From positions 434,001 to 498,000 of the forward strand of contig NZ_CP107008.1 of NCBI RefSeq assembly GCF_025725685.1: 64,000 bases of DNA, written 5' to 3'. Shown piece by piece: positions 18,650-28,263 of the stretch (positions within the stretch are counted from its first letter, which is position 1; each line of letters begins with the position of its first letter). Under the pieces are notes generated by a model. The model was not told where the DNA came from, did not search any database, and saw only the letters and a list, made by a program, of their open reading frames with translations. The DNA comes from Halomonas sp. M4R1S46. Lineage in GTDB: Bacteria > Pseudomonadota > Gammaproteobacteria > Pseudomonadales > Halomonadaceae. The translations under genes were made by a program, and so were the position numbers.

Positions 18650-19825
18650 TCAGGGGCGCGGCGTGTCGGCGGCGAACAGCCGCGCCAGGATGGCCTCGTA
18701 GACCCGCGAGAGGTCATCGAGGTCGGCGGCGCGGACGCGCTCGTTGACCTTGTGGATGGTGGCGTTGACCGGGCCCAGCTCGACCACCTGGCTGCCCAGG
18801 GTGGCGATGAAGCGGCCGTCCGAGGTGCCGCCGGCGGTGGACAACTCGGGGCGTCGACCGAGCACGTCCTCCACGCCGCCCAGGGCGGCGTCCACCAGCT
18901 CGCCCTCGGCGGTCAGGAAGGGTTCGCCGTTGAGGGTCCAGTCGATGTGGAAGTCCAGGCCATGGGCCGCGAGGATCGCCTCGGTGCGGCTTCGCAGCGT
19001 CTCGTGGCTGAGCTCGGTGGAATAGCGGAAGTTGAACACCACCTCCACGTCGCCGGGAATCACGTTGGTGGCTCCGGTGCCCGACCGCAGGTTGGAGATC
19101 TGGAAGCTGGTGGCCGGGAAGAAGGCGTTGCCGCCGTCCCAGTGCTCGCGTACCAGGGCATCCAGGGCGGGGGCGACCTGATGGATGGGGTTGCGCGCCA
19201 GGTGCGGGTAGGCCACGTGGCCCTGGATGCCCTTGACGTGCAACACCCCGCCCAGCGAGCCGCGGCGACCGTTCTTGATCGCGTCGCCGAGGGCCTCGGT
19301 GGAGGAGGGCTCGCCGACGATGCAGTAGTCCAGGCGGTCGTGGGACTCGCGCAGGTGCTCGACCACCGCGCGGGTGCCATCCACCGCCGGGCCCTCCTCG
19401 TCGGAGGTGATCAGGAAGGCGATGCGTCCCGGGTGGTCGGGGTGGGCGGCCACGAAGCGTTCCACCGCGGTGAGCATGGCGGCCAGGCTGCCCTTCATGT
19501 CCGCGGCGCCGCGGCCGCAGAGCATCCCGGCCGCGTCGATGCAGGGCTCGAAGGGCGGGTATTCCCAGTGCACATCGGGGCCGCTGGGTACCACGTCGGT
19601 GTGACCGGCGAAGGCCAGCACCGGGCCGTGGTGGCCATGGACGGCCCAGAAGTTCTCCACGTCGCCGAAGGGCAGGCGTTCCACCTGGAAACCGAGGCGC
19701 TCGAGGCGCTCGATCATCAGCGCCTGGCACCCCAGGTCATCGGGGGTGACCGAGGGGCGGCGCATGAGCTCCATGGCGAGCTCGAGGGTCGGGGACAGGG
19801 CGATAGCGGTCTCGGGTGAGGTCAT
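18650..19825 (-). CDS. dapE: Succinyl-diaminopimelate desuccinylase
   Basis: Hydrolyses N-succinyl-L,L-diaminopimelate to L,L-diaminopimelate in the lysine/peptidoglycan pathway. It is 391 residues, an M20 dizinc peptidase. Metal and catalytic motifs are FAGHTDVVPSG near residue 70, GRGAADMKGS near 105 and TSDEEGPA near 140; the C-terminal His is within the GGTSDGR region and after. The start matches the family. It lies 51 bp after dapD in a leftward dap cluster. Confidence 0.96.
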   Translation of the reverse strand: MTSPETAIALSPTLELAMELMRRPSVTPDDLGCQALMIERLERLGFQVERLPFGDVENFWAVHGHHGPVLAFAGHTDVVPSGPDVHWEYPPFEPCIDAAGMLCGRGAADMKGSLAAMLTAVERFVAAHPDHPGRIAFLITSDEEGPAVDGTRAVVEHLRESHDRLDYCIVGEPSSTEALGDAIKNGRRGSLGGVLHVKGIQGHVAYPHLARNPIHQVAPALDALVREHWDGGNAFFPATSFQISNLRSGTGATNVIPGDVEVVFNFRYSTELSHETLRSRTEAILAAHGLDFHIDWTLNGEPFLTAEGELVDAALGGVEDVLGRRPELSTAGGTSDGRFIATLGSQVVELGPVNATIHKVNERVRAADLDDLSRVYEAILARLFAADTPRP

Positions 19826-19876
19826 GCGGGCATCCGGCAGGCCGGTGCCCGGCGCCCGCGGGCGCCGGGAACGGGC

Positions 19877-20902
19877 TCAGTTGTTGGCGTGCAGCGCTTC
19901 GTTGAGGGCGATGGCGCTCTTGTTGGTCAGGCACTCGATGCGGCCGTTCTGGGAATTGCGGCGCAGCAGCAGGTCGTCCTGGCCGGCCAGCTCGCGGGCC
20001 GCCACGACCTGGGCTTCCTGGCCCTGGTCGTCGAGCACGGCGACCTTGGCGCCGGCGGTGATGTAGAGCCCGGCCTCCACGGTGCAGCGATCGCCGAGCG
20101 GGATGCCGATGCCGGCGTTGGCGCCGATCAGGCAGCCCTCGCCGACCTTGATCACGATGTTGCCGCCGCCGGACAGGGTGCCCATGGTGGAGCAGCCGCC
20201 GCCCAGGTCGGAGCCCTTGCCGACCATCACGCCGGCGGAGATGCGGCCCTCGATCATGCCCGGGCCCTCGGCGCCGGCGTTGAAGTTGACGAAGCCCTCA
20301 TGCATCACGGTGGTGCCCTCGCCCAGGTAGGCGCCCAGGCGCACCCGGGCGGTGTCGGCGATGCGCACGCCGGTCGGCACCACGTAGTCGGTCATCTTGG
20401 GGAACTTGTCGACGCAGTCCACCGATAGGGTGCGCCCCTCCAGGCGGGCCTTGAGGCGCCGCGCCGGCAGTTCCTCGATGTCGATCGGCCCTTCGCTGGA
20501 CCAGGCGATGTTGCGCAGCAGGCCGAACATGCCGGTCAGGTCGACGCCGTGGGGCTTGACCAGGCGGTGGGACAGCAGGTGCAGCTTGAGGTAGACCTCG
20601 GGGGCGCTCTGGGGCGGCAGGTCCTCGCTGAGGAAGGTGGCCACCAGCGGGCGCTGGCTCGCGGCCAGGGACTCGGCGAGCTCGGCCTGGGCCTCGTGGC
20701 CGGCGGCCTTGAGGGCGGCGGCCAGCTCGGCGCACTGCTCCGGCAGGAAGCTCACGGCGGCGTTGCCGTCGGGGGCGTCGAGGACCCTGGCGGCGGCCTC
20801 GACCAGGCTGGCGTCGGGGGCGAGCAGCGGGGCGGGATAGTAGATCTCCAGCCAGTCGCCCTGGGTGTTCTGGGAGCCGATTCCGAGTGCAAAGCTGAGC
20901 AT
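19877..20902 (-). CDS. dapD: Tetrahydrodipicolinate N-succinyltransferase (long form)
   Basis: Transfers succinyl from succinyl-CoA to tetrahydrodipicolinate. It is 341 residues, matching the long Pseudomonas-type DapD rather than the 274-residue enterobacterial form. The C-terminal half is a left-handed beta helix of hexapeptide repeats (MIEGRISAGVMVGKGSDLG, IGANAGIGIPLG). The start MLSFALGIGSQN at 20902 fits the family; an upstream in-frame ATG adds 25 unlikely residues. GAGAGGACAC provides the ribosome-binding site. Confidence 0.95.
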   Translation of the reverse strand: MLSFALGIGSQNTQGDWLEIYYPAPLLAPDASLVEAAARVLDAPDGNAAVSFLPEQCAELAAALKAAGHEAQAELAESLAASQRPLVATFLSEDLPPQSAPEVYLKLHLLSHRLVKPHGVDLTGMFGLLRNIAWSSEGPIDIEELPARRLKARLEGRTLSVDCVDKFPKMTDYVVPTGVRIADTARVRLGAYLGEGTTVMHEGFVNFNAGAEGPGMIEGRISAGVMVGKGSDLGGGCSTMGTLSGGGNIVIKVGEGCLIGANAGIGIPLGDRCTVEAGLYITAGAKVAVLDDQGQEAQVVAARELAGQDDLLLRRNSQNGRIECLTNKSAIALNEALHANN

Positions 20903-20951
20903 GATGGTGTGTCCTCTCGCGTGATGGGGTAGGTCGGGCCCGGTGGGCCGC

Positions 20952-21290
20952 CTAGAGGGTGTCGTAGTGGCCGTCACGGTAGCCGACGAGGATGTCCTCG
21001 CCGGTGTCCAGCAACGGGCGCTTGAGCAGGGTGGGCTGGGCGAGCATCAGCGCCCGGGCCCGGTTGGCATCGATGTCCGTCTTGTCGACCTCGTCGAGGT
21101 TGCGCCAGGTGGTGCTGCGCTTGTTGAGCAGGGTCATCACCGGCACCCGCTCGAGGAAGTGCTCGAGCAGCGGGGCGGACAGGCCGTCGTCGCGCAGGTC
21201 ATGGGTCTGGAAGGGCAGGCCCCTGGCCTCCAGGGCCTTGCGGGCGCGACGGCAGGTATCGCAGCTCTTGATCACGAACAGCGTCATCAT
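20952..21290 (-). CDS. yffB: ArsC/Spx-family thioredoxin-fold protein (YffB-like)
   Basis: A 112-residue thioredoxin-fold protein with KSCDTCRRARK at residues 8-18 and the C-terminal TLLKRPLLD segment typical of the ArsC/Spx/YffB family. E. coli yffB also lies beside dapE, so the neighbourhood is conserved. True arsenate reduction is unlikely without an ars operon; the function is unknown. It lies between dapC and dapD and is probably co-transcribed. Confidence 0.87.
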   Translation of the reverse strand: MMTLFVIKSCDTCRRARKALEARGLPFQTHDLRDDGLSAPLLEHFLERVPVMTLLNKRSTTWRNLDEVDKTDIDANRARALMLAQPTLLKRPLLDTGEDILVGYRDGHYDTL

Positions 21291-21305
21291 GGGTCGACCT
21301 CCTGG

Positions 21306-22505
21306 TCAGGCGTGGCGTTCGACGTGGCGGCGCAGCCGGCGGGCCGCCTCGGTGGTGGCCTCCAGCTCGTCGACCAGCGCCAGGCGGACCCGGCCGGCGC
21401 CGGGGTTCACGCCGCCGGCCCCGGGGCGGCCCATGTAGCTGCCCGGCAGCACGCTGACGTGCTGCTCGGCATAGAGGTCACGGGCGAAGGCCTCGTCGTC
21501 GCCGCCGGGCACCGCCGGCCACAGGTAGAAGCTGGCCTCGGGGGCGGGGAAGTCCAGCATCGGGGCGAGGATCTCGGTCACGGCGGCGAACTTCTCGCGG
21601 TAGGCGTCGCGGTTGGCGCGCACGTGGGCCTCGTCGTTCCAGGCGGCGATGGAAGCATGCTGCAGCGGCAGGGACATGGCGCAGCCGTGGTAGGTGCGAT
21701 AGCGCCGGAAGGCCGCGATCAGCGCGGCGTCGCCGGCCACGAAGCCGGAGCGCAGCCCCGGCAGGTTGGAGCGCTTGGACAGCGAGTGGAAGACCAGGCA
21801 GCGCCGGTAGTCGTGTCGGCCGAGTTCGGCGCAGGCCTGCAGCAGCCCCGGGGGCGGCGCGGCCTCGTCCAGGTAGAGCTCCGAGTAGCATTCGTCGGCG
21901 GCGACGATGAAATCGTACTCATCCGCCAATTGAATCAATTGCTTGAGCTCCTCGAGCGGGGTCACCGCCCCGGTGGGGTTGCCCGGCGAACAGGTGAACA
22001 CGATCTGCACCTCGCGCCAGGTCTCGGCGGGGACCGCCGCCAGGTCGGGCCGGAAGCCGTGCTCGGCGCGGCAGTCCAGGGTCAGCGGCGTGCCGCCGGC
22101 GAGTAGCGTCGCCCCCTCGTAGATCTGGTAGAAGGGGTTGGGGACCGCCACCCGCGCCGGGCGGGTGCGGTCCAGGGCGGCCTGGACGAAGGCGAAGATC
22201 GCCTCCCGGGTGCCGTTCACCGGCAGCACCTGGCGCTCGGCGTCGAGCCCCTCGAGGGCGAAGCGCCGGGTGGCCCAGGCGGCAACGGTCCGGCGCAGCT
22301 CGGCGGTGCCCGCCGTGGCGGGATAGCGGCCCATCTCGCCGAGGTGGGCCGACAGCGCCTCCAGGGCCCCGGCGAAGGGCGCATGGCGCGGCTCGCCGAT
22401 GGTCAGCGGGAGATGCGTCAGCCCGGCGGGCGGCGTCACGCCGGCCTTGAGGGCGGCGAGCTTCTCGAAGGGGTAGGGCTGGAGAGCGTCGAGATCGGGG
22501 TTCAT
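21306..22505 (-). CDS. dapC: Succinyldiaminopimelate transaminase
   Basis: PLP enzyme making N-succinyl-L,L-diaminopimelate from the keto precursor, between DapD and DapE. It is 399 residues, fold type I. The substrate/PLP regions include NPFYQIYEGA near 120, CSPGNPTGAV near 168 and VAADECYSELY near 199. The PLP lysine is in FHSLSKRSNLPGLRSGF near 235. It heads the leftward dapC-yffB-dapD-dapE unit and has its own promoter. Assignment as DapC rather than another aminotransferase rests on the neighbours and family look. Confidence 0.93.
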   Translation of the reverse strand: MNPDLDALQPYPFEKLAALKAGVTPPAGLTHLPLTIGEPRHAPFAGALEALSAHLGEMGRYPATAGTAELRRTVAAWATRRFALEGLDAERQVLPVNGTREAIFAFVQAALDRTRPARVAVPNPFYQIYEGATLLAGGTPLTLDCRAEHGFRPDLAAVPAETWREVQIVFTCSPGNPTGAVTPLEELKQLIQLADEYDFIVAADECYSELYLDEAAPPPGLLQACAELGRHDYRRCLVFHSLSKRSNLPGLRSGFVAGDAALIAAFRRYRTYHGCAMSLPLQHASIAAWNDEAHVRANRDAYREKFAAVTEILAPMLDFPAPEASFYLWPAVPGGDDEAFARDLYAEQHVSVLPGSYMGRPGAGGVNPGAGRVRLALVDELEATTEAARRLRRHVERHA

Positions 22506-22570
22506 GGGTGTCCAGTAGCGCCGTGGTCGGCGTCGTTGTCGTGCGGTGTCCCGGGCGGGGCAGGACGCCG

Positions 22571-22599
22571 ATTATAGGGAAGCGCCGGGGGAGCCTCAA
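22571..22599 (-). promoter_or_regulatory. Sigma-70-type promoter for the dapC-yffB-dapD-dapE unit
   Basis: On the minus strand a -35 TTGAGG (22594-22599) and a perfect -10 TATAAT (22571-22576) are separated by 17 bp, 65 bp upstream of dapC. Assigned by eye. Confidence 0.65.
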
Positions 22600-22693
22600 A
22601 CGGAGGCGCTCACTCGTCCTGGGCGATAGCATTTCGCCTTGCTGCTCGGGCTACCCCGGCGCCTCACTCCGTTCCTGACTGCGATTGTCCTGC

Positions 22694-25375
22694 TCAGCCG
22701 GTGACGCTGAGGACCTCGATCAGCCGCTCGCGCAGCCGCTGCTGGCGGTCGGGGTCGGTGAGCGGACGCCCGGCCTTGTCGGTGATGAAGAAGACGTCCT
22801 CGACCCGCTCGCCGAGGGTGGCGATCTTGGCCGCCGAGAGCGCGATGTCCTGTTCCATGAAGATGCGCCCGACCCGCGCCAGCAGGCCCGGCCGGTCGGG
22901 GGCGGTGAGCTCCAGCATGGTCCGCTCGTTGGCCGGGTCCTGCTCGATGGATACCTCGGTGGGCACCCGGAAGTGCTTGAGCTGGCGCGGGGTGTGCCGG
23001 GTGACGATCTGCGGGTAGTCGTCGGGGTCGTCGAGCTCCTCCACCAGGTGGCGGCGGATCTCCTCCAGGCGTCCCGGATCGCGGATGGCCCGGCCGTGGT
23101 CGTCGAGCACGATGAAGGTGTTGAGGGTCCAGTCGTTGCTGGAGGTGGCGATGCGGGCGTCGTGGATCGACAGGCCCAGCTGCTCCATGGCCGCCGAGGT
23201 GGCGGCGAACAGGTCTTCCACCGAGCGGGTGTGGATGAACACCTTGGTGCCGCCCTCGGCCATGTCGTCGGTGGGGGCGTTGAGCAGGATCAGCGGCAGG
23301 GGGCTGCCGTCATGGGCCAGGATGCCCTGGGTCTGCCAGGCGATCTCGCTGGGGGCGTACTGCAGGAAGTAGTCCTCGCCCAGCGACTCCCACAGCCGGT
23401 CGACCCTGGCCATGTCGGCGCCCACCGTGGCCAGCAGCGAGTGGGCCTCGCCGCGAGTCTCGCGCACCGAGTCGTCGCGCTCCAGGGGATTCTCGAGGCC
23501 GCGGCGCAGGGCGCGCTTGGCCTCGGCGTGGAGTTGGCGCAGCAGCGAGGCGCGCCAGCCGTTCCACAGCGTCGGGTTGGTGGCGTTGATGTCGGCCACG
23601 GTCAGCACGTAGAGGTAGTCGAGGCGGGTCTCGTCGCCCACCGTGCGGGCGAACTCGCTGATCACCTCCGGGTCGCTGATGTCGCGCTTCTGGGCGACCA
23701 TGGACATCAGCAGGTGGTGTTCCACCAGCCAGGTGACCAGCCGGGTGTCGCGCTGCGACAGCCCGTGGCGCCGGGCGAAGTCCTCGACATCCCGGGCGCC
23801 GATCAGCGAGTGGTCGCCGCCGCGACCCTTGCCGATGTCATGGAACAGGCCGGCGATCCACAGCAGGTCCAGCTTGGGCAGCTGGTGGATCAGGGAGGCG
23901 GCCACCGGGAAGGCCTCGCGGGCCTCGGGCTTGCGGAAGCCGTGGATGCACTTGAGCAGGCGCAGGGTGTGGGCGTCCACGGTGTAGATGTGGAAGAGGT
24001 CGTGCTGCATCAGGCCGACGGCCTGGCCGAAGACCGGCAGGTACTTGCCCAGCACCCCGTAGCGGTTCATGCGCCTCAGCTGGCGGGCGACGTTGCCGCC
24101 GGAGCGCAGCAGTGCCATGAACAGTCGCTGGTGGCGTGGGTCGTCACGGTAGAGGTCGTCGATCAGGTGGCGATGGTCGCGGATCAGGCGGATGGTGTCG
24201 GCGCGCACCCCCTCGATCTCCGGGTGTTCCGCCATCAGCAGGAAGAGTTCCAGCAGCGCCGAGGGCGACTCGCGGAACACCGCCCGGGAGCGGGCCTGGA
24301 TGTAGCCGCCCTTGATCTCGAAGCGCTCGTTGAGCGGTACCCGCTCCAGGGCTTCGCCGCCGCGCAGGATGACCTCGTCGAAGTGCTGCAGCAGCATGTC
24401 GTTGAGGCCCGCCAGGGCGGTGACGTGGCGATAGTAGCGCTTCATGAACTGCTCGACGGCCAGCCGCTCCGGGGTGTCGTGGTAGCCGAACAGTTCGGCG
24501 ATGGTGGCCTGGTGGTCGAACAGCAGGCGATCCTCGGCGCGGCCGGTGAGCATGTGCAGGGCATAGCGGACCTGCCACAGGAAGGCCTGGCCCTGGCTGA
24601 GGATGCGCAGCTCGGCGTCGTTCATGAAGCCGTTGGCGACGATGTCCTCGTAGCGCTGGGTATCGAACTGGCGCTTGGCCACCCAGCCGATCATCTGGAT
24701 GTCGCGCAACCCGCCCGGCGAGCTCTTGATGTTGGGCTCGAGGTGGTACTCGGAGTTGTTGAAGCGGTAGTGGCGGGCGATCTGCTCCTGCCACTTGGCC
24801 TCGAAGAAGTGGTCCGCGGGCCACAGCCGCTCCGGGCCGATGCGCGCCTGCATGGCCTCGCGCAGCCGCTCGGCCCCGGCCAGGGTGCGCGACTCGATGA
24901 GGTTGGTGATCACCGTGACGTCGGCCGCCGCCTCCCGCTCGCAGTCGGACAGCGAGCGCACGCTATGGCCGATTTCCAGGCCGATGTCCCAGAGGAAGGT
25001 GATGAAGGCGCTGAGCGGCTCCCGGTAGGGCCTGTCGTCGTCATGCTCGAGCAGCAGCAGCAGGTCGACGTCGGAGCGGGGGTGCAGCTCGCCGCGGCCG
25101 TAGCCGCCCACCGCCAGCAGGGCGATTCCGTCGTCGGGCCAGTCATGCTGCCGCCAGGCGACCATCAGCAGTTGGTCCAGGCACCAGGCCCGGCCGTGCA
25201 CCAGATCGCGGATGTCGGCGCCGGCCCGGAAGCGCTCGTCGAGCCGGGCCTGGATCTCGGCCAGGGCCGCCTTGAACGGGGCGATGGGCGAGCGACTGCC
25301 GGTCAGCTCGGCCTGGAACGCCTCGACGTCGAACAGCGTCGGGTCGGGCACGAATCGGTAATGGTGCAGCAGCAT
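22694..25375 (-). CDS. glnD: [Protein-PII] uridylyltransferase/uridylyl-removing enzyme
   Basis: Senses glutamine and modifies PII proteins, controlling nitrogen assimilation. It is 893 residues, close to E. coli GlnD (890). The nucleotidyltransferase motif GGYGRGELHPRSDVD lies near residue 91, the HD-domain motif FHDIGKGRGGDHS near 508, and two ACT domains occupy the C-terminal 200 residues. It sits 10 bp after map in the conserved map-glnD pair. An 893-codon frame on the other strand is only its mirror. Confidence 0.96.
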   Translation of the reverse strand: MLLHHYRFVPDPTLFDVEAFQAELTGSRSPIAPFKAALAEIQARLDERFRAGADIRDLVHGRAWCLDQLLMVAWRQHDWPDDGIALLAVGGYGRGELHPRSDVDLLLLLEHDDDRPYREPLSAFITFLWDIGLEIGHSVRSLSDCEREAAADVTVITNLIESRTLAGAERLREAMQARIGPERLWPADHFFEAKWQEQIARHYRFNNSEYHLEPNIKSSPGGLRDIQMIGWVAKRQFDTQRYEDIVANGFMNDAELRILSQGQAFLWQVRYALHMLTGRAEDRLLFDHQATIAELFGYHDTPERLAVEQFMKRYYRHVTALAGLNDMLLQHFDEVILRGGEALERVPLNERFEIKGGYIQARSRAVFRESPSALLELFLLMAEHPEIEGVRADTIRLIRDHRHLIDDLYRDDPRHQRLFMALLRSGGNVARQLRRMNRYGVLGKYLPVFGQAVGLMQHDLFHIYTVDAHTLRLLKCIHGFRKPEAREAFPVAASLIHQLPKLDLLWIAGLFHDIGKGRGGDHSLIGARDVEDFARRHGLSQRDTRLVTWLVEHHLLMSMVAQKRDISDPEVISEFARTVGDETRLDYLYVLTVADINATNPTLWNGWRASLLRQLHAEAKRALRRGLENPLERDDSVRETRGEAHSLLATVGADMARVDRLWESLGEDYFLQYAPSEIAWQTQGILAHDGSPLPLILLNAPTDDMAEGGTKVFIHTRSVEDLFAATSAAMEQLGLSIHDARIATSSNDWTLNTFIVLDDHGRAIRDPGRLEEIRRHLVEELDDPDDYPQIVTRHTPRQLKHFRVPTEVSIEQDPANERTMLELTAPDRPGLLARVGRIFMEQDIALSAAKIATLGERVEDVFFITDKAGRPLTDPDRQQRLRERLIEVLSVTG

Positions 25376-25385
25376 GATGGTCGAC

Positions 25386-26177
25386 TCAGCGGTCGAGGAA
25401 GGAGAAGTCTTCGTCGCTGCGCGCGGTGAGCACCTCCACCCCGTTGGCGGTGACCAGCAGGGTGTGCTCCCACTGGGCGGAGAGGCCCTTGTCCTTGGTC
25501 ACGGCGGTCCAGCCATCGCGCAGCACCTTGGTGCGATGGTCGCCGACGTTGATCATGGGTTCGATGGTGAAGCACATGCCTTCGGCGAGGGCGATGTCGG
25601 CCTCCGGGGCATAGCCGTCGTAGTGCAGCACCTGGGGGTCCTCGTGGAAGCCGGCGCCGATGCCGTGGCCGCAGAAGTCGCGGACCACCGAATAGCCGCT
25701 GGCCTCGGCGTGCTGCTGGATGGCTCGGGCCAGCTCCGACAGGTGCACGCCGGGGCGCACCAGGGCGATGCTCCGGTAGAGGCACTCCTGGGTGACGCGG
25801 CACAGGCGCTCGCCCTGGATGGTTTCGTCGACGATGAACATCACGCTGGAGTCGCCATGGTAGCCGTCGGCGGTCTTGACCGTGACGTCCAGGTTCATGA
25901 TGTCGCCCTTCTTGAGCTTCTTGCCGTCATCGGGGATGCCGTGACACACCACGTGGTTGATCGAGGTGCAGACCGACTTGGGGAAGCCGTGGTAATTCAG
26001 CGGGGCAGGGGTGGAGCCGAGTTCGTCGACGATGTAGTCATGGCAGAGCCGGTCGATCTCGCCGGTGCTGACGCCGGCCTGGACATGGGGGGCGATCATT
26101 TCCAGCACGCTGGCGGCCTGGCGGCCCGCCTCGCGCATCTTCTCGATCTCGTCGGGCGTCTTGATGGGTACGTTCAT
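25386..26177 (-). CDS. map: Methionine aminopeptidase type I
   Basis: Removes the initiator Met from nascent proteins. It is 263 residues, type I without insertion. Metal ligands lie in MNLDVTVKTADGYHGDSS (Asp pair), GHGIGAGFHEDP (His), and the C-terminal Glu residues in FTIEPMIN and WEHTL. It diverges from rpsB, the near-universal map/rpsB arrangement, and is followed after 10 bp by glnD. Confidence 0.96.
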   Translation of the reverse strand: MNVPIKTPDEIEKMREAGRQAASVLEMIAPHVQAGVSTGEIDRLCHDYIVDELGSTPAPLNYHGFPKSVCTSINHVVCHGIPDDGKKLKKGDIMNLDVTVKTADGYHGDSSVMFIVDETIQGERLCRVTQECLYRSIALVRPGVHLSELARAIQQHAEASGYSVVRDFCGHGIGAGFHEDPQVLHYDGYAPEADIALAEGMCFTIEPMINVGDHRTKVLRDGWTAVTKDKGLSAQWEHTLLVTANGVEVLTARSDEDFSFLDR

Positions 26178-26235
26178 GGAGTCTCGGATTCAGGGGTGGT
26201 GTCGCCGGAACCGGCAGGGAAGGGCGTCGGGCGAC

Positions 26236-26463
26236 TTCATCTCGGAGGGGATCCATGGTATAAAGCTGCGCGCTTTCCTGCAATCGCCGATCCCGTCTCC
26301 GCCCCGTGCGGCCCGGTGGCGGTGCCGTCAGGAAGCGTCAATGCTAACGCAACGCCTTGAAAACACACATGCACCGGCACATGGTCCCGGGTGCTGCCGG
26401 CGCGTCCGGCGGTCGGATCCATGGGGTGCATGGAGGCCTAACCCGATTTTCCAGGAGTCATCC
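26236..26463 (+). promoter_or_regulatory. rpsB promoter and mRNA leader
   Basis: An extended -10 (TGG then TATAAA at 26259-26264) with a weak -35 TTCATC (26236-26241) and 17-bp spacing precedes an untranslated leader of about 190 nt. In enterobacteria this leader binds S2 to repress rpsB-tsf; I infer but cannot show the same here. No other gene is visible in the map-rpsB gap. Confidence 0.5.
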
Positions 26464-27204
26464 ATGGCACACGTCAATATGCGTGACCTGCTGAAGGCAG
26501 GCGCTCACTTCGGTCACCAGACCCGCTACTGGAACCCGAAGATGAGCAAGTTCATCTTCGGCGCCCGTAACAAGATTCACATCATCAACCTCGAGCATAC
26601 CCTTCCGGCCCTGAACGAGGCCATCGATGTGGTCGAGAAGATGGCGGCCGCGAACAACAAGATCCTGTTCGTGGGTACCAAGCGCAGCGCCAGCAAGATC
26701 GTCAAGGAAGAGGCCAACCGCGTCGGCCAGCCCTTCGTCAACCATCGCTGGCTCGGCGGCATGCTGACCAACTACAAGACCATCCGCGTCTCCATCAAGC
26801 GCCTGGGTGAGCTCGAGGCGATGCACCAGGACGGCACCTTCGAGAAGCTGACCAAGAAGGAAGTGCTGATGGCGACCCGCGAGCAGGAGAAGCTCGAGCG
26901 GTCCGTGGGCGGCATCAAGGAGATGGGCGGCCTGCCCGACGCGCTGTTCGTGATCGACGTCGATCACGAGCGCATCGCCATCAACGAGGCGAACAAGCTG
27001 GGCATCCCGGTCATCGGCGTGGTGGACACCAACTCCGACCCGGACGGCGTCGATTACGTGATCCCGGGCAACGATGACTCCATCCGCGCCATCCAGATCT
27101 ACGTCAAGGCCATCGCCGACGCCTGTGCCCGCGCGAAGGAAGGTCGTCCCGACGAGTTCGTCGAGGTCACCGAAGAGAACCAGAGCGACGCCGCCGCCGA
27201 GTGA
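26464..27204 (+). CDS. rpsB: 30S ribosomal protein S2
   Basis: Small-subunit ribosomal protein. It is 246 residues and begins MAHVNMRDLLKAGAHFGHQT, the conserved S2 start; RWLGGMLTNYKT near 97 is diagnostic. The C-terminus is acidic (EVTEENQSDAAAE). CCAGGAGTC is the ribosome-binding site. The open frame extends 400 bp upstream, but that part overlaps the divergent map promoter and is not coding. Confidence 0.98.
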   Translation: MAHVNMRDLLKAGAHFGHQTRYWNPKMSKFIFGARNKIHIINLEHTLPALNEAIDVVEKMAAANNKILFVGTKRSASKIVKEEANRVGQPFVNHRWLGGMLTNYKTIRVSIKRLGELEAMHQDGTFEKLTKKEVLMATREQEKLERSVGGIKEMGGLPDALFVIDVDHERIAINEANKLGIPVIGVVDTNSDPDGVDYVIPGNDDSIRAIQIYVKAIADACARAKEGRPDEFVEVTEENQSDAAAE

Positions 27205-27269
27205 TCGTCGGCCCGTCCGGGATGGCGGTCGTGCCGCGCCTTGGCGGCGGCCGGTCGCCGGGCCGGCAT

Positions 27270-27289
27270 AAGGGGGCCCCGGCCCCCTT
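27270..27289 (+). terminator. Attenuator-like hairpin between rpsB and tsf
   Basis: AAGGGGG (27270-27276) pairs with CCCCCTT (27283-27289) over a 6-nt loop and is followed by CTTG. It may lower tsf expression relative to rpsB or stabilise the upstream mRNA. Confidence 0.6.
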
Positions 27290-27372
27290 CTTGCTCCCCC
27301 GGGACGGGCAAGGTCTCGCCGGGCTGCGGCCCGGCCCCATATTCCAGGTCGAACCATTCAGAGGTAACTACC

Positions 27373-28242
27373 ATGGCAGCTATCAGCGCCTCCCAGGTCA
27401 AGGAACTGCGTGAGCGTACCGGGCTCGGCATGATGGAGTGCAAGAAGGCACTCACCGAAGCCGGTGGCGACATCGAGACCGCCATCGAGAACCTGCGCAA
27501 GAATTCCGGCCTCAAGGCCGCCAAGAAGGCCGGCCGCACCGCCGCCGAGGGCGCCGTCGTCACTCGCGTCGCCGAGGACGGCAGCTACGGCGTGATGGTC
27601 GAGGTCAACTCCGAGACCGACTTCGTCGCCCGTGACGACAACTTCAAGGCCTTCGCCGACAAGGTGGCCGATGCCTTCTTCGCCGCCAAGAGCGAGGACG
27701 TCGCCACCATCATGGAAGGCGAGCTGGAGTCCGCCCGCGAGCAGTTGGTGCAGAAGATCGGCGAGAACATCGGCGTGCGTCGCAGCGTCGTCGTCGAGGC
27801 GCCGGAAGGCGCCCGCGTGGGTGAATACGTCCACGGCGGCCGCATCGGCGTGCTGACCGTGCTCAAGGGCGCCACCGCCGAGGCCGCCAAGGACGTGGCC
27901 ATGCACGTGGCCGCCATCAACCCGGCCGTCGCGCTTCCCGAGGACATGCCCCAGGACAAGCTGGACGCCGAGAAGGCGATCATCCTGGCCCAGCCGGACA
28001 TGGCCGGCAAGCCCGAGCAGATCGCCGAGAAGATGGTCCAGGGCCGCCTGAAGAAGTACCTGGCCGAGAACAGCCTGACCGAGCAGCCGTTCGTCAAGGA
28101 CCCGAACCAGAGCGTCGCCGAGTTCGTCAAGGCCGCCGGCGGCGAGGTGCTCGGCTTCACCCGCTTTGAAGTGGGCGAGGGTATCGAGAAGGAAGAGGTC
28201 GACTTCGCTCAGGAAGTGATGGAACAGGCCAAGCGCAGCTGA
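27373..28242 (+). CDS. tsf: Translation elongation factor Ts
   Basis: Nucleotide-exchange factor for EF-Tu. It is 289 residues, beginning MAAISASQVKELRERTGLGM with MMECKKALTEAGGD and SETDFVARD near 80, both family signatures. GAGGTAACTACC provides the ribosome-binding site. It follows rpsB in the conserved rpsB-tsf-pyrH-frr order. Confidence 0.98.
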   Translation: MAAISASQVKELRERTGLGMMECKKALTEAGGDIETAIENLRKNSGLKAAKKAGRTAAEGAVVTRVAEDGSYGVMVEVNSETDFVARDDNFKAFADKVADAFFAAKSEDVATIMEGELESAREQLVQKIGENIGVRRSVVVEAPEGARVGEYVHGGRIGVLTVLKGATAEAAKDVAMHVAAINPAVALPEDMPQDKLDAEKAIILAQPDMAGKPEQIAEKMVQGRLKKYLAENSLTEQPFVKDPNQSVAEFVKAAGGEVLGFTRFEVGEGIEKEEVDFAQEVMEQAKRS

Positions 28243-28263
28243 GGTCGCAGGTTCCAGTGTGAA

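Noticed and set aside
22685..25429. 914-codon open frame on the plus strand opposite glnD
   Set aside because: It mirrors glnD codon for codon in a high-GC gene, is low in complexity (rich in Gly, Val, His, Gln) and shows no domain; glnD has full domain structure.
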